Shown one piece after another: positions 55,301 through 63,772 of a stretch of 64,000 nucleotides of DNA. The first letter of the stretch is position 1. Each line of letters opens with the position of its first letter. Both the position numbers and the translations under genes were made by a program. The notes under the pieces were generated by a model. The model searched no databases. It was not told the DNA's origin and saw only the letters and a list, made by a program, of their open reading frames with translations. The DNA comes from Bacilli bacterium (GTDB lineage: Bacteria > Bacillota > Bacilli > RF39 > UBA660): NCBI GenBank assembly GCA_017525855.1, contig JAFXSE010000121.1, positions 1 through 64,000 of the forward strand. Direction: 5' to 3'.

Positions 55301-55527
55301 ACTATTAATTTAGTTTTATCTTTAGATTTAGTAACATTTAATTTATATTCATCTTTTAATTGAGCTAAACATGTTTGAGCATTTTGTAAACAAACATTAT
55401 CCCCATCAGGACAATCAATATTAGTACTTACATTTGCATCATCAGCATAAACATTCAAAGTCCAAAAAGATAATACTATTATAAATGTACTTAAAAACAT
55501 TTTAATTTTTTTATTATGCTTTATCAT
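52306..55527 (-). CDS. Large Cys-rich exported protein (putative adhesin/tip)
   Basis: About 1073 residues from the ATG at 55525-55527 (GGAG nine bases upstream); an ATG three codons earlier overlaps the site. A signal peptide (about 8-28, MFLSTFIIVLSFWTLNVYA) is followed by a very Cys-rich region with many paired cysteines (e.g. CPDGDNVCLQNAQTC, CRTQCTEE, CNEYCEIK). A Thr/Ser-rich part lies near 870-940. There is no C-terminal LPxTG-type motif or hydrophobic tail. It starts inside the sortase gene's 3' end. A disulfide-bonded surface adhesin or pilus-associated protein is the best guess; no family recognised. Confidence 0.6.
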   Translation of the reverse strand: MIKHNKKIKMFLSTFIIVLSFWTLNVYADDANVSTNIDCPDGDNVCLQNAQTCLAQLKDEYKLNVTKSKDKTKLIVKIDAPSDKKFNVNVYDIDYGQRNYRASVELKGGESYEVNADVRDTISYSYTIESLLVSSASVGSGDEKVECSKKYWQTKELKNTVAASTKVKNPAVNSDGVCTLYLNGTLTKDKIKKIFKTEEETESVNSYTKLLGDNQFSYSKVKTYNSSIDGASYFKKLVPYCFKSEVDEIFNSKSVLDQIMRAGQVIYNKHILYNNSSKTIENHSDFIDLSDFDLSKTVSLTCDAFGVKSQDGSAYLSHDNVRKFKKTTPSDWVTVDYSYQSNVQVCRTQCTEEVIVTYGPPVSVKAGMCFEYEVEIESKVTCKPEEKPNAEPQLQESPTCSYSVDCENNEYRFDSQAGPNQEFDSCINSCDGGKYSQSCINSCYKKVYKKSSNKVNLALAYNPIKKVAGEPLLCNPTSYLATSGNTIQSLINDVCWYYNNGDSHGDYQMENGHLKWVPSDECHWSKYASVYLSNAIDVVGIPICERTVRDDLKVMSSGRWWDRSTTGYYPNNGIKTAYYNDSTHGYGVSCNEYCEIKSNGCSNNGVGSVTSQDQANFDADLEKYNSAIQQCNASVVCKTDKASYKMSVNNIGGSASICAKNGSKNESDCIVWNDDSKKNECEYNSKNQSSKTNLDLLKTAKDGCKNLNKGQSIIREISGVCTGINNDDEDYRSIISFPGTWIRNKGGKRYYKQPDNENYYQYVPGKYCLPLTASNVNKDWWLWDQKYLRSSDKINTVSYTSTTDSTGTTYNKYNGIYNIFAKIEKFGYFEWNVDVSCFFADYNSEPVCNGTNCSTPEPCTGKDCNNVDNDTNGVINSETRAAALDDLFPTTDATTEGVKNDSTKTVAPTKLGNKVSGDVSVTKVADTTTTNKKEPGYNWTCDATNLLIKNYPIAPTALIQKIQSVGDNVFNDDSELDYQVVLTTNNIKNIREYNKSKQYTDYEGESYKSTNNINFYKSSKFLYNNKYISKLDKPSGVAALCNNVKNRNQCDVDFIRNDSSCPKLISERSSIGL

Positions 55528-56287
55528 TATCTTCATCTCCTTCCAAGATCTTTTTTATAGAGTCATAATTTTTATTTTCTTTTACTTTGTAATTCTTAAC
55601 TTTCTCACCTTCCCGAACTAATCTACCATCTACTACAATACTAACATAATTCATACCAAAAAAGCGAGTACATGTAGTTAATGTTATCAATTTATCATTT
55701 GAATCTATATCAACATCAAAATCATAATAACTATTCTTTTTTGCTTCTTTTGCATAATTCAAAACTTGTTTTTTAGTCATATACTCTTTATTAACAACAT
55801 CTTCACTTTTTATCATATAAACAGCATATATTTTAAACAAATAATTGTTATTAGAATCACTATATTGAATATACTTATTTTCCTTTACAAAATCATAATA
55901 AAGGAAACTAGGAAGATTTTCAAAATTATTGAAAGTTTTCTCATTAATTAATGGTTTACTAGAAACATTACGAACATTATGTCCCAAAATAACAGTTCTT
56001 GTATTTAGAGATTTAGAATTAACAATTTTCCAAGTAAAGTCCATTTGAACATTATCAAAATCAAAGTTAGGATTTACAGTGTATATAACAGGATAATCAA
56101 TATTTGTTCCTTGAACTTTAACCCATCCAACAACATTATAATCACTATTCTTATTAGAATTATTCTTTACTTTTGATACTCTATCAGAAACACTATAATA
56201 ACTACCCATGCTTCTTATAAAGAAAAAGAGGCATATTAGAAATATTATTGCAATTACAGCTATTATTTTATTTTTATTCAACTTCAT
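55514..56287 (-). CDS. Class B-type sortase
   Basis: 257 residues: an N-terminal membrane anchor (about 8-27) followed by the sortase barrel. GWVKVQGTNIDYPVIYT and RTVILGHNVRN (His103) precede TLTTCTRFFG (Cys206) and VVDGRLVRE (Arg222 or Arg225), the catalytic triad. The long N-terminal part and TLTTC resemble SrtB-type enzymes. It cleaves a sorting motif and links proteins to the wall or to each other. No obvious sorting signal is seen in neighbouring proteins. It overlaps the start of the Cys-rich protein gene. Confidence 0.85.
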   Translation of the reverse strand: MKLNKNKIIAVIAIIFLICLFFFIRSMGSYYSVSDRVSKVKNNSNKNSDYNVVGWVKVQGTNIDYPVIYTVNPNFDFDNVQMDFTWKIVNSKSLNTRTVILGHNVRNVSSKPLINEKTFNNFENLPSFLYYDFVKENKYIQYSDSNNNYLFKIYAVYMIKSEDVVNKEYMTKKQVLNYAKEAKKNSYYDFDVDIDSNDKLITLTTCTRFFGMNYVSIVVDGRLVREGEKVKNYKVKENKNYDSIKKILEGDEDNDKA

Positions 56288-56309
56288 AAACTATTACTCC
56301 CCTATTATT

Positions 56310-58076
56310 TTATTTATTTAATACATATGGGTCATTTTGAGTACCTTTACCAGAAAGTACAGTAACATTCTTTCCTATATATGCAGTAAATCTAACATCA
56401 GCTTCAAGTGGTACATCTATTGAATAATAGATAACATCAATAGGTGAAACTATATATGCAAATTTTTCTTTATTTGAAGAATCACGAAGCCAATAACCGT
56501 TATTATGACTACCCATAGCCCCACTATATAATTCATACATTGAAGGAGCAGCTAATTTAACGCTGTATTCTTTAGTAGTCTTTTTACCTGAATATGTAGC
56601 ATCACTATTGTATATAGAAACATTAATTTTTCTCTTTACAAATATATCTGTTTTAACCTTTTTACTGATACTATTTTCAATATAATAACCAACATTACCC
56701 TTTTCAGTCGGATTATAAGTAATCTTGCTTCCTTTTATTGTAGAAACTCTTTCTCCTAAAGTAAACATACTTATAACTTTTGTATAATCATCATCTACCT
56801 CTATAATTCTATAAATTCTATCGGCATATTTAACATATTCACCACTATATCTAGTATTGATTTTATCTCCTGCTTTAGCAGTTTTAACACTTGCAAATTT
56901 ATAAGGATTATAAATAGTTCCATCTCCATCAGTTAATTTAATACCTTTTTTCAAATTAACAACAGGATTAACTCCAAAATTATATTTATTAGATAAACTA
57001 TGATAACCAGAAGAAATTCCATCATTTCTTGTAGCCCAAGCATTTTTATCATCAACATAATCACTAGTCCATGATAAAGATTCTGGATATAAATAAGAGA
57101 ATTCTTGCTCTTTAGAATTATTGTAATCATTTAAAGATAAAAGACCTACGTAATTTTTACTTGTAGAATCACATTGCTTAGTAACTGTTTTAGTTTTATC
57201 TGAACTAATCTTACTACTACAGAATTTTTCTTTAACCATATACTTTTTAGCTTGATCTGTTAAATGTTCATAGAAATAGTCATTTAACCATGTAACAATA
57301 TCTTTATAGTTAACCGCACCTAAAACATCATCACTAACTATTTTTACACTACCATCACTATTTAAACCAACGATTCTAAATAACATATTAGAAAATTCAA
57401 TATAATTATTTATAACTATTCCCTTATATAAATTATCATCTGCAGTATTCTTCTTTACTAATTTATCCAATGTTTGTACTACTTTAACAATTCTTTCTTC
57501 GGTATTTGTATTTTCAAAAGAATCAACAGCACTATATTTAATTTTATAAGTGCCAATTTTACTAGTATTTACTTTTCCTGTTATTTTAACATCTTTTATG
57601 TTCATTTTACCATCTGTATCATCATAAACACTATCTATTCCAGGATCTTTAAACTCACTATCTTTTTCTATTTCTATCTCTTTATCTCCGCTAAGTTTAA
57701 TAACTGGTCCTTCATGATCAATTGTAGATTTCATATTACCACATTCTAAATAAACATAATAATTGTAATCCCCATTTTTTCTTTTTACTTTTACCCATGA
57801 ATTATCAACATTACAATATTTTCTACCATATGTACTTTTCATAGTAGAAATATATTTTTGAGAAAGTAAAGTTCTTAAAGAAACTGTACTCATATCTCCT
57901 TCATCAGGAAGCAAATTAGAATTCTTTTCATAATACTTTTTAGAAGCATCTAATACGGTTTTTTCTTTTTCACTAAAATCAACAAGTGGATAAATAACCA
58001 TAAACCATACTAATCCAAGAATTAGAGCAATAAACAAACCAATAGTAATTATTTTTTTTATTTTATTATTATCCAT
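56310..58076 (-). CDS. Single-pass surface protein with DUF5011-like and two DUF6273-like parts
   Basis: 588 residues. A membrane segment (about 10-30) is followed by DASKKYYEKNSNLLP, VSLRTLLSQKYI and YYVYLECGNMKST, related to the N-part of the 32330-33550 protein. An Ig-like DUF5011 domain follows (about 118-200, FKDPGIDSVYDDTDGK, GTYKIKYSAVD). Then come two similar domains ending GDGTIYNPYKF and GKGTQNDPYVLNK, like the single C-terminal domain of its paralogue. Probably a surface accessory protein of the Tad/T4SS locus. Confidence 0.65.
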   Translation of the reverse strand: MDNNKIKKIITIGLFIALILGLVWFMVIYPLVDFSEKEKTVLDASKKYYEKNSNLLPDEGDMSTVSLRTLLSQKYISTMKSTYGRKYCNVDNSWVKVKRKNGDYNYYVYLECGNMKSTIDHEGPVIKLSGDKEIEIEKDSEFKDPGIDSVYDDTDGKMNIKDVKITGKVNTSKIGTYKIKYSAVDSFENTNTEERIVKVVQTLDKLVKKNTADDNLYKGIVINNYIEFSNMLFRIVGLNSDGSVKIVSDDVLGAVNYKDIVTWLNDYFYEHLTDQAKKYMVKEKFCSSKISSDKTKTVTKQCDSTSKNYVGLLSLNDYNNSKEQEFSYLYPESLSWTSDYVDDKNAWATRNDGISSGYHSLSNKYNFGVNPVVNLKKGIKLTDGDGTIYNPYKFASVKTAKAGDKINTRYSGEYVKYADRIYRIIEVDDDYTKVISMFTLGERVSTIKGSKITYNPTEKGNVGYYIENSISKKVKTDIFVKRKINVSIYNSDATYSGKKTTKEYSVKLAAPSMYELYSGAMGSHNNGYWLRDSSNKEKFAYIVSPIDVIYYSIDVPLEADVRFTAYIGKNVTVLSGKGTQNDPYVLNK

Positions 58077-58087
58077 AATTAACTCTC

Positions 58088-59650
58088 CTATTTTATTTTT
58101 ATCATATATTCTTTATTTCTAACTATATAGTCTATATAAACTTCCCCTGAATTAATAATATCATTAGTTACTTTTATAAATAAATCTTTACCCTCATACT
58201 CAATACCAAGTGCATCTTCTATACTAAAATTCAATGTTTTACCATTACTATCTACATATTTTATTATAGCATATCTAGAAGTAAAGTCAATAAATTCTTT
58301 ACCCTCATAATCTGAAGAAGCAAAGCTAATTTTTAGTATTTTATAGTCTCCAAACGGAACAAGAATTTTTTGTTCAAAACCACATTTTAAAGCAGTACAT
58401 TCATATTTAGAATAAGTAACACTATCTCCAAAATAAACATCATCAAAAACCACTTCATTTGTATTACCATCTAAAGTTTCAAATGCTACTTTATCATTAA
58501 GTTGATAATTCTTAGTTTCATTAACTTTACTAATATCTTTTAAATTCAACTTAATTTTTCTTAAATAAGTATTATTTCTTCCATTATACTCTTGATAATA
58601 TAAAACAAATCTCTTATTTTCTAACTTTTCATTAACTTTAAAAACCAACATGAAAGTTTTTTCTTCTCCTGATTTTATACTATTATCACTAGATATACCC
58701 TTTCCAATATCTTTAAAATCATTATCATAATAAATAGTATTAATTCTATTAATATCTCTATTCATTAAATGAAATCTACCAAAATTAGGTTCAACAGTCT
58801 CACTATCATTATTTTTCATAGTTACTTTCATAATTACAAATTTACTATTTTTTTCTATAACATTACCAGTTGCAGTCTTATCAGTAACATAAACATCATT
58901 AATCTTTATATCATAAATACCAGCACTAAATGTCTCTCCTACTTTATAACTTTTATTTTTAACGCCAAAATAATACCATGTGTATGAAACTAAAGAAATA
59001 ACCATAACTACAAAAAACATATTACAAATAGTTTTATGTTCTTCATAAAAGTATCTTAGATTTCTTTTTAATAAATTATACTTTCTCTTAAAAGAATGCT
59101 TATCAATTTCAATGCTAATTTCAAATTCTTCTCTATCACTACTACTTAATTCTAAAAATTCTTGATCACTGTTAAAGCTAAATTTTTTTAAATCCAATCC
59201 CGTAATACGTAATAATAATATAATTAAAACTAAATATTGTAACAAACTTGCTATATTAATTATATCCCTATAAATAAAAACACTAGATACAGTAGTACTT
59301 ACAGTATAACTGTTAAAATATGAAGTTATAGAAATACATGAATACATCATAAAGATATACTCACCAATAATTATTAAATACAATTTCCAAGGTTTCTTCT
59401 TATATAACAATAACAAAAGAAGTAAAATTGAAATAATTATAATCAAAACCATCGCTAAATATAATAATGGACCTATTTTAGTACTAATGCCTTCTAAATT
59501 TCTACTATAAACTCCATATGTTATATAATCTTTTATAAATTTTCTTACTCCATAAATCTTATAATAAGAAAACCCCCAAAGAAATAAAAGTAAAATATGT
59601 ATTTTTTTAAAGTTTTTAATCAAGAATGCATATGGTTTACGAAATACCAT
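58088..59650 (-). CDS. Multipass membrane protein with DUF4352-like outer domain
   Basis: About 520 residues from the ATG at 59648-59650 (AGGAGG nine bases upstream). Four or five membrane segments lie in the first 150 residues and another near 210-230. The outer part (about 240-360) has TFSAGIYDIKINDVYV and SKFVIMKVTMKNND, typical of DUF4352 immunoglobulin-like domains. It is followed by a related second beta domain. First gene of the Tad unit, with a promoter directly upstream. Role unknown; possibly senses or anchors the machine. Confidence 0.55.
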   Translation of the reverse strand: MVFRKPYAFLIKNFKKIHILLLFLWGFSYYKIYGVRKFIKDYITYGVYSRNLEGISTKIGPLLYLAMVLIIIISILLLLLLLYKKKPWKLYLIIIGEYIFMMYSCISITSYFNSYTVSTTVSSVFIYRDIINIASLLQYLVLIILLLRITGLDLKKFSFNSDQEFLELSSSDREEFEISIEIDKHSFKRKYNLLKRNLRYFYEEHKTICNMFFVVMVISLVSYTWYYFGVKNKSYKVGETFSAGIYDIKINDVYVTDKTATGNVIEKNSKFVIMKVTMKNNDSETVEPNFGRFHLMNRDINRINTIYYDNDFKDIGKGISSDNSIKSGEEKTFMLVFKVNEKLENKRFVLYYQEYNGRNNTYLRKIKLNLKDISKVNETKNYQLNDKVAFETLDGNTNEVVFDDVYFGDSVTYSKYECTALKCGFEQKILVPFGDYKILKISFASSDYEGKEFIDFTSRYAIIKYVDSNGKTLNFSIEDALGIEYEGKDLFIKVTNDIINSGEVYIDYIVRNKEYMIKIK

Positions 59651-59678
59651 ATAACCAATCCTCCTTATTCTAAAAATA

Positions 59679-59707
59679 ATTATAACCCATTTTGATTTTA
59701 TTAACAA
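59679..59707 (-). promoter_or_regulatory. Promoter of the Tad unit
   Basis: TTGTTA (59702-59707), 17-base spacer, TATAAT (59679-59684) on the minus strand, about 29 bases before the first gene. It overlaps the divergent promoter of the thioredoxin-like gene. Confidence 0.7.
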
Positions 59708-59720
59708 TATATGATATAAT
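59692..59720 (+). promoter_or_regulatory. Promoter of the thioredoxin-like lipoprotein gene
   Basis: TTGATT (59692-59697), 17-base spacer, TATAAT (59715-59720), 25 bases before the ATG. Confidence 0.7.
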
Positions 59721-59745
59721 TTTTTTCATAAAGGAGATTTAAAAT

Positions 59746-60141
59746 ATGAAAAAGAAAATATTAATTATTGCTACACTAATTTGTTGTCTTATAACAACAG
59801 GGTGTACAAGAACAATAACTTATAAAACATTTATTGATAGGATTAATAATAAAGAATCTATGATTGTTGAAGTAATTCAAACTGGTTGTAGTCACTGTGA
59901 AAAATTTGAGCCTGTTTTTAGTAAATTTACTAAAGAAAACAATCTAAGTTATGTAAAACTAAATATTTCAAATATTAGTGATGATGATTATAATTATTTA
60001 AATACTCATTATGGAGTAAGTGGTACTCCTACTGTACTTATCATCAAAAACGGAAAAGAATTAAGTGATTATAGAATATCAGGAGAAGTATCAACAGATG
60101 TTTTAAAAGATACATTCAAAAAAGCAGGATACATAAAATAA
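59746..60141 (+). CDS. Thioredoxin-fold lipoprotein
   Basis: 131 residues. The signal peptide ends in lipobox LITTGC (Cys20), so the protein is membrane-anchored outside. The thioredoxin fold has the active-site motif TGCSHCEKF (CxxC) and GTPTVLII (cis-Pro). It probably makes or repairs disulfides outside the membrane. Its divergent promoter overlaps that of the Tad unit, whose products include a Cys-rich 1073-residue protein, a plausible client. RBS AGGAG precedes the ATG. Confidence 0.85.
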   Translation: MKKKILIIATLICCLITTGCTRTITYKTFIDRINNKESMIVEVIQTGCSHCEKFEPVFSKFTKENNLSYVKLNISNISDDDYNYLNTHYGVSGTPTVLIIKNGKELSDYRISGEVSTDVLKDTFKKAGYIK

Positions 60142-60142
60142 A

Positions 60143-60170
60143 AAAGGCAAGCTAAAGCTTGTCTTTATTT
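60143..60170. terminator. Shared terminator between convergent genes
   Basis: Stem AAAGGCAAGC/GCTTGTCTTT (one G-U pair) with loop TAAA and flanking A and T runs. It serves the thioredoxin-like gene and the convergent glycosyltransferase gene. Confidence 0.7.
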
Positions 60171-61511
60171 ATTTACATATATTTTAAATACACCACTTTT
60201 CTCTTTATAAATATATCTTTTATCTATAAAGTCTAGTATATATTTATTAGTCTGTCCTAAATCTTTAAAATTAGGAAGCACAAACACACAAGAAGTATCC
60301 CTACATTTATTTTCTATTTCACGAACATATTTTTTCTCTCCATTATATCCCATATTACCATTATTAATAATATCAAATTTATTTAGAATTTCATTATTTC
60401 GAAGTTTTATAAGATAAGCATACTCATTAAGATAAAAAGCTTTATAATTACTATATTTATCATCTAATATTTTTTTTATATATAAATTCTTATCAATATC
60501 CACACTTATAGATTTGCCATATAAAAAAGAATCCTTATTATCATAAATAATATAATTATTATAATCCTTAAAAAAATTATAATAATCACCAAAAGGTATT
60601 ATAAAAAAATAAAATATTATTAACATTCCAATATACTGTTCTCTTTTTTTATATCCATTCAAGTTATCTAATAAATAGAAAACAAAAGGAAAAACAGCAG
60701 GTATAATATGTGAAGGATCTAGTATTGGAAAAGCCATTATTTGAAACATTAACACTAATAACAACTTTTGATCTTTAAACTTCTGCTTAATTATTAAATA
60801 AATCATTAAACAAAGAGCTATCAAATATAATATTAAAACAATAATCATTACATTTGATAGACCATTCCCAGAAGAAAAATCAAAAAGGCCAAACAAACAA
60901 TAATCAAAGAATAAATAAATACTATTTGTAAACAATAAATATAGAAAAAATACAATACAAAAAGGTAAAAAACCAATTACAAATTGTTTTTTATTTTTAC
61001 TATATATAAAAGCTGGTATTAAAACTAATCCACCAACAGTTTGTTTAGTAAGTATTAATAAAGAAACTAACAACCCTATCCAAAAATCCTTATACTTACT
61101 TTTAGTATCTAAAACTTCTAAAATAATTATTAAAATTAATACAGATAATAAATTATAACAAGTATAATTAAATAAAACTATCATAGGTATTAAAAGTAAA
61201 ACTTTTTTATCCAATCTTTTATAACAAATTAAAGTTATTAAAGTAGCTATTAAACTATTTAAAATATATAATGTACAAATTTTCTTACCAAATATAAATA
61301 AAAATATTGCCAATAAATATTGATATAAAGGAGTTACTATCATATTGAAATCTCTATATGGAACTACACCATTTATAATATTATAACCAAAACCATAATT
61401 CCATACTTCATCCATTCCAATAGGAAATATTTTATAAGAAGTTATAAAGTATAAGATAAAAAAGAAAACTCCCAAAATAATATATTTATAATTTATTTTA
61501 TATTGCATCAT
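60165..61511 (-). CDS. GT-C type membrane glycosyltransferase
   Basis: 448 residues with about ten membrane segments. After the first helix comes FPIGMDEVWNYGFGYNIINGVVPYRDF, holding the Asp-Glu pair expected in the first outer loop of GT39/GT83-like (ArnT/PMT-type) enzymes, which use lipid-linked sugars. A soluble domain follows at the C-terminus (about 350-448). It probably adds a sugar to a surface glycan or protein. It overlaps the preceding gene's end by 14 bases, indicating coupling. Confidence 0.65.
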   Translation of the reverse strand: MMQYKINYKYIILGVFFFILYFITSYKIFPIGMDEVWNYGFGYNIINGVVPYRDFNMIVTPLYQYLLAIFLFIFGKKICTLYILNSLIATLITLICYKRLDKKVLLLIPMIVLFNYTCYNLLSVLILIIILEVLDTKSKYKDFWIGLLVSLLILTKQTVGGLVLIPAFIYSKNKKQFVIGFLPFCIVFFLYLLFTNSIYLFFDYCLFGLFDFSSGNGLSNVMIIVLILYLIALCLMIYLIIKQKFKDQKLLLVLMFQIMAFPILDPSHIIPAVFPFVFYLLDNLNGYKKREQYIGMLIIFYFFIIPFGDYYNFFKDYNNYIIYDNKDSFLYGKSISVDIDKNLYIKKILDDKYSNYKAFYLNEYAYLIKLRNNEILNKFDIINNGNMGYNGEKKYVREIENKCRDTSCVFVLPNFKDLGQTNKYILDFIDKRYIYKEKSGVFKIYVNK

Positions 61512-62979
61512 TTACTCCTTTATATATTACAAAATACTTATCTTGATATATCTCTTCATAATTATTATCTTTTCTAATTATATAATACAATATATCATTT
61601 TTACTTAATAATACATAATTAACACCATATTTACTAAATACTTTTTCATAATTCTTATTTATATCTATTACCTCATCAAATAGATCTAATCCAATATTAT
61701 TAAACTCTTTAAAGTATAAATCACATCTAGAATCTATAAACACACCAATATCATTAAATAATAAATAACTACCTATATTATAATTATTATATAATTTAAT
61801 ATTTTTATAATCCAAATTATTTTTAATATATTTAACAGCACTAATTGGATAATCTTTATTACTAATATAATCTTTCTTTAAATTAGTATTAATTTTATAA
61901 ACACACAAACCCAAGCTTAATATAACTATTAAAGATAAAATATATTTATTATAAAAAAACATTTTCTCTAAAATATCCAAAGTATGATCACCATTATCAT
62001 TTAATTGCCTTATAAATACCAAAGATACATATAAGAAACCAACAGTATAAAAGAAAATCAAATGTCTCATAGATATTAATGATAAAACTACAATTCCAAA
62101 AATCATAAATAGTTCCCTTAGTTTTATTTTTGTATTTACAAAATATAATAAAAACATAGTTAACAAAAACAATGGATAACTAATTGGTACTAAATTTTGA
62201 TGTTCTACTATATAAGTCTGACTATCGCCAAACATAGTTTTAAAAACATATGTATAACATATCCTACTTGGAGATAATAATCCCATCAACAAACAAATTA
62301 AAATAGCTATAAAAACTAACTTACTATTCTTAACTTTTTCTACAACTACTTTACTACCAATTATTAAACTATCTTTATGTCTTTTTTTATACATAATTTT
62401 ATAAACTAAATCTTCTCCAACAAAAGGTAGAAACAATATAAAAACCATCAACCATATAGTAGCATGTATATTAGCAATCAATAATGAAATTATAGCTAAA
62501 TGGACTATATATTTTTTACTTCCTGTCTCAATTAATTTATTTATATAATAAACTTCTAACAACAAAAGTATTGTTGAAAATACTTGTCCTCTTGCTACTA
62601 CAAATGGAGCTAAAGCAACAATACTAAGTAAAGATATAAAAAAAGACATAAATTCACTTTTACTAACTTTTAAATTCACAAAATAAACACATAAAATTAA
62701 TAAAATAAAACTTATAATATTACTAATATATATACCTAAAAATCCAAATAAATAATATACTAAATAAATATAAACAGAAAATAGCCAATGAGGATAAGAA
62801 TATGAAAATTCCGCTACCCAACTATAATGATCCCTAAAGTCAATACCATTATTTACTATGTCTTTTCCTAATTTAATCAAGTAAAACATATCATTATTTG
62901 AATCAAAAGTTTTTATTGTATATGCGATACATAAAATAATAAGTAAAAAAACTAATACCAATCTAATCTTTTTATTCAT
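61498..62979 (-). CDS. GT-C-like polytopic membrane protein
   Basis: About 493 residues from the ATG at 62977-62979 (GGGTGAT upstream). About eleven membrane segments are present. The first outer loop (NNDMFYLIKLGKDIVNNGIDFRDHYSW) and HWLFSVYIYLV resemble GT-C glycosyltransferases, and the C-terminal region (about 400-493) is soluble. Exact family not certain. In an operon with the two flanking genes. Confidence 0.55.
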   Translation of the reverse strand: MNKKIRLVLVFLLIILCIAYTIKTFDSNNDMFYLIKLGKDIVNNGIDFRDHYSWVAEFSYSYPHWLFSVYIYLVYYLFGFLGIYISNIISFILLILCVYFVNLKVSKSEFMSFFISLLSIVALAPFVVARGQVFSTILLLLEVYYINKLIETGSKKYIVHLAIISLLIANIHATIWLMVFILFLPFVGEDLVYKIMYKKRHKDSLIIGSKVVVEKVKNSKLVFIAILICLLMGLLSPSRICYTYVFKTMFGDSQTYIVEHQNLVPISYPLFLLTMFLLYFVNTKIKLRELFMIFGIVVLSLISMRHLIFFYTVGFLYVSLVFIRQLNDNGDHTLDILEKMFFYNKYILSLIVILSLGLCVYKINTNLKKDYISNKDYPISAVKYIKNNLDYKNIKLYNNYNIGSYLLFNDIGVFIDSRCDLYFKEFNNIGLDLFDEVIDINKNYEKVFSKYGVNYVLLSKNDILYYIIRKDNNYEEIYQDKYFVIYKGVNDAI

Positions 62980-63001
62980 GATTATCACCCACAATATAGC
63001 A

Positions 63002-63691
63002 CTAATTATTTAACTTTTCTATCAAAACATTATACGAATTCATAAGAGAATTAGAATAAAAATATATTTTATTATCTTTTACAATCCAACTAGTAGGATT
63101 ATTCTTAAGTAAATTTATAACCTCTAAATCAGTATTTAAAACCAAACTACCTTTACTACTTATTTGATCTATAACTAACTTATTATTTTCTAAATCCTCT
63201 GAATTTTCTAAAAACATATAGTTCTTATACATTTCAACATATTTATGGCTAACATTAAATTGATTTATATACTCCATAATTTTAGAATCAGTGCTCATTA
63301 TTTTTAATTCATTAATAATAGTATTAAACTTATTAATTTTAGAATTAAGAATATCAATAGATTTACTAAATTCTACTCCATCACTCTCATAATTATTAGC
63401 CGATAAAATATTTTTAATGTCTTGATCATTAACAATACTGTTTAACTCTTTAACTTTATCAGAATAATCTTTCATATAAGTTTTTATAGCTTTTTCAACT
63501 TTTCCATAATTAAACCAAGTTTTAACAGAAACTCTAAATTCGTCATTATCTATACTTTTACTAACAACACTTTTAACTTCTCTATCCAAAATATATTTAT
63601 TTAAAACATTACCACCAACTATAATAATAGAAATTACCAAAATAATTGTAACTATTAAATAAACTTTAAAATGTGTTTTATTTTTAAACAT
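63002..63691 (-). CDS. Single-pass membrane protein of unknown function
   Basis: About 229 residues from the ATG at 63689-63691 (GTGGGTGA upstream). A membrane segment (about 8-30) is followed by a helical outer domain with coiled-coil tendency (IDILNSKINKFNTIINELK). No family recognised. Adjacent to the glycosyltransferase-like genes and probably in their operon. Confidence 0.5.
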   Translation of the reverse strand: MFKNKTHFKVYLIVTIILVISIIIVGGNVLNKYILDREVKSVVSKSIDNDEFRVSVKTWFNYGKVEKAIKTYMKDYSDKVKELNSIVNDQDIKNILSANNYESDGVEFSKSIDILNSKINKFNTIINELKIMSTDSKIMEYINQFNVSHKYVEMYKNYMFLENSEDLENNKLVIDQISSKGSLVLNTDLEVINLLKNNPTSWIVKDNKIYFYSNSLMNSYNVLIEKLNN

Positions 63692-63772
63692 TATATTCAC
63701 CCACTAACATAATAACATATGAATAATCTTTAAGCAATTTACAAAAGAAATCATCTTTTTAATCAGCTAGTT

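Noticed and set aside
32330..59650. The T4SS/Tad region as an integrative conjugative element
   Set aside because: No relaxase, oriT-like region, replication gene, integrase or terminal repeats were seen within or next to it. The serine-recombinase element at 11-17 kb is far away and has its own clear ends.
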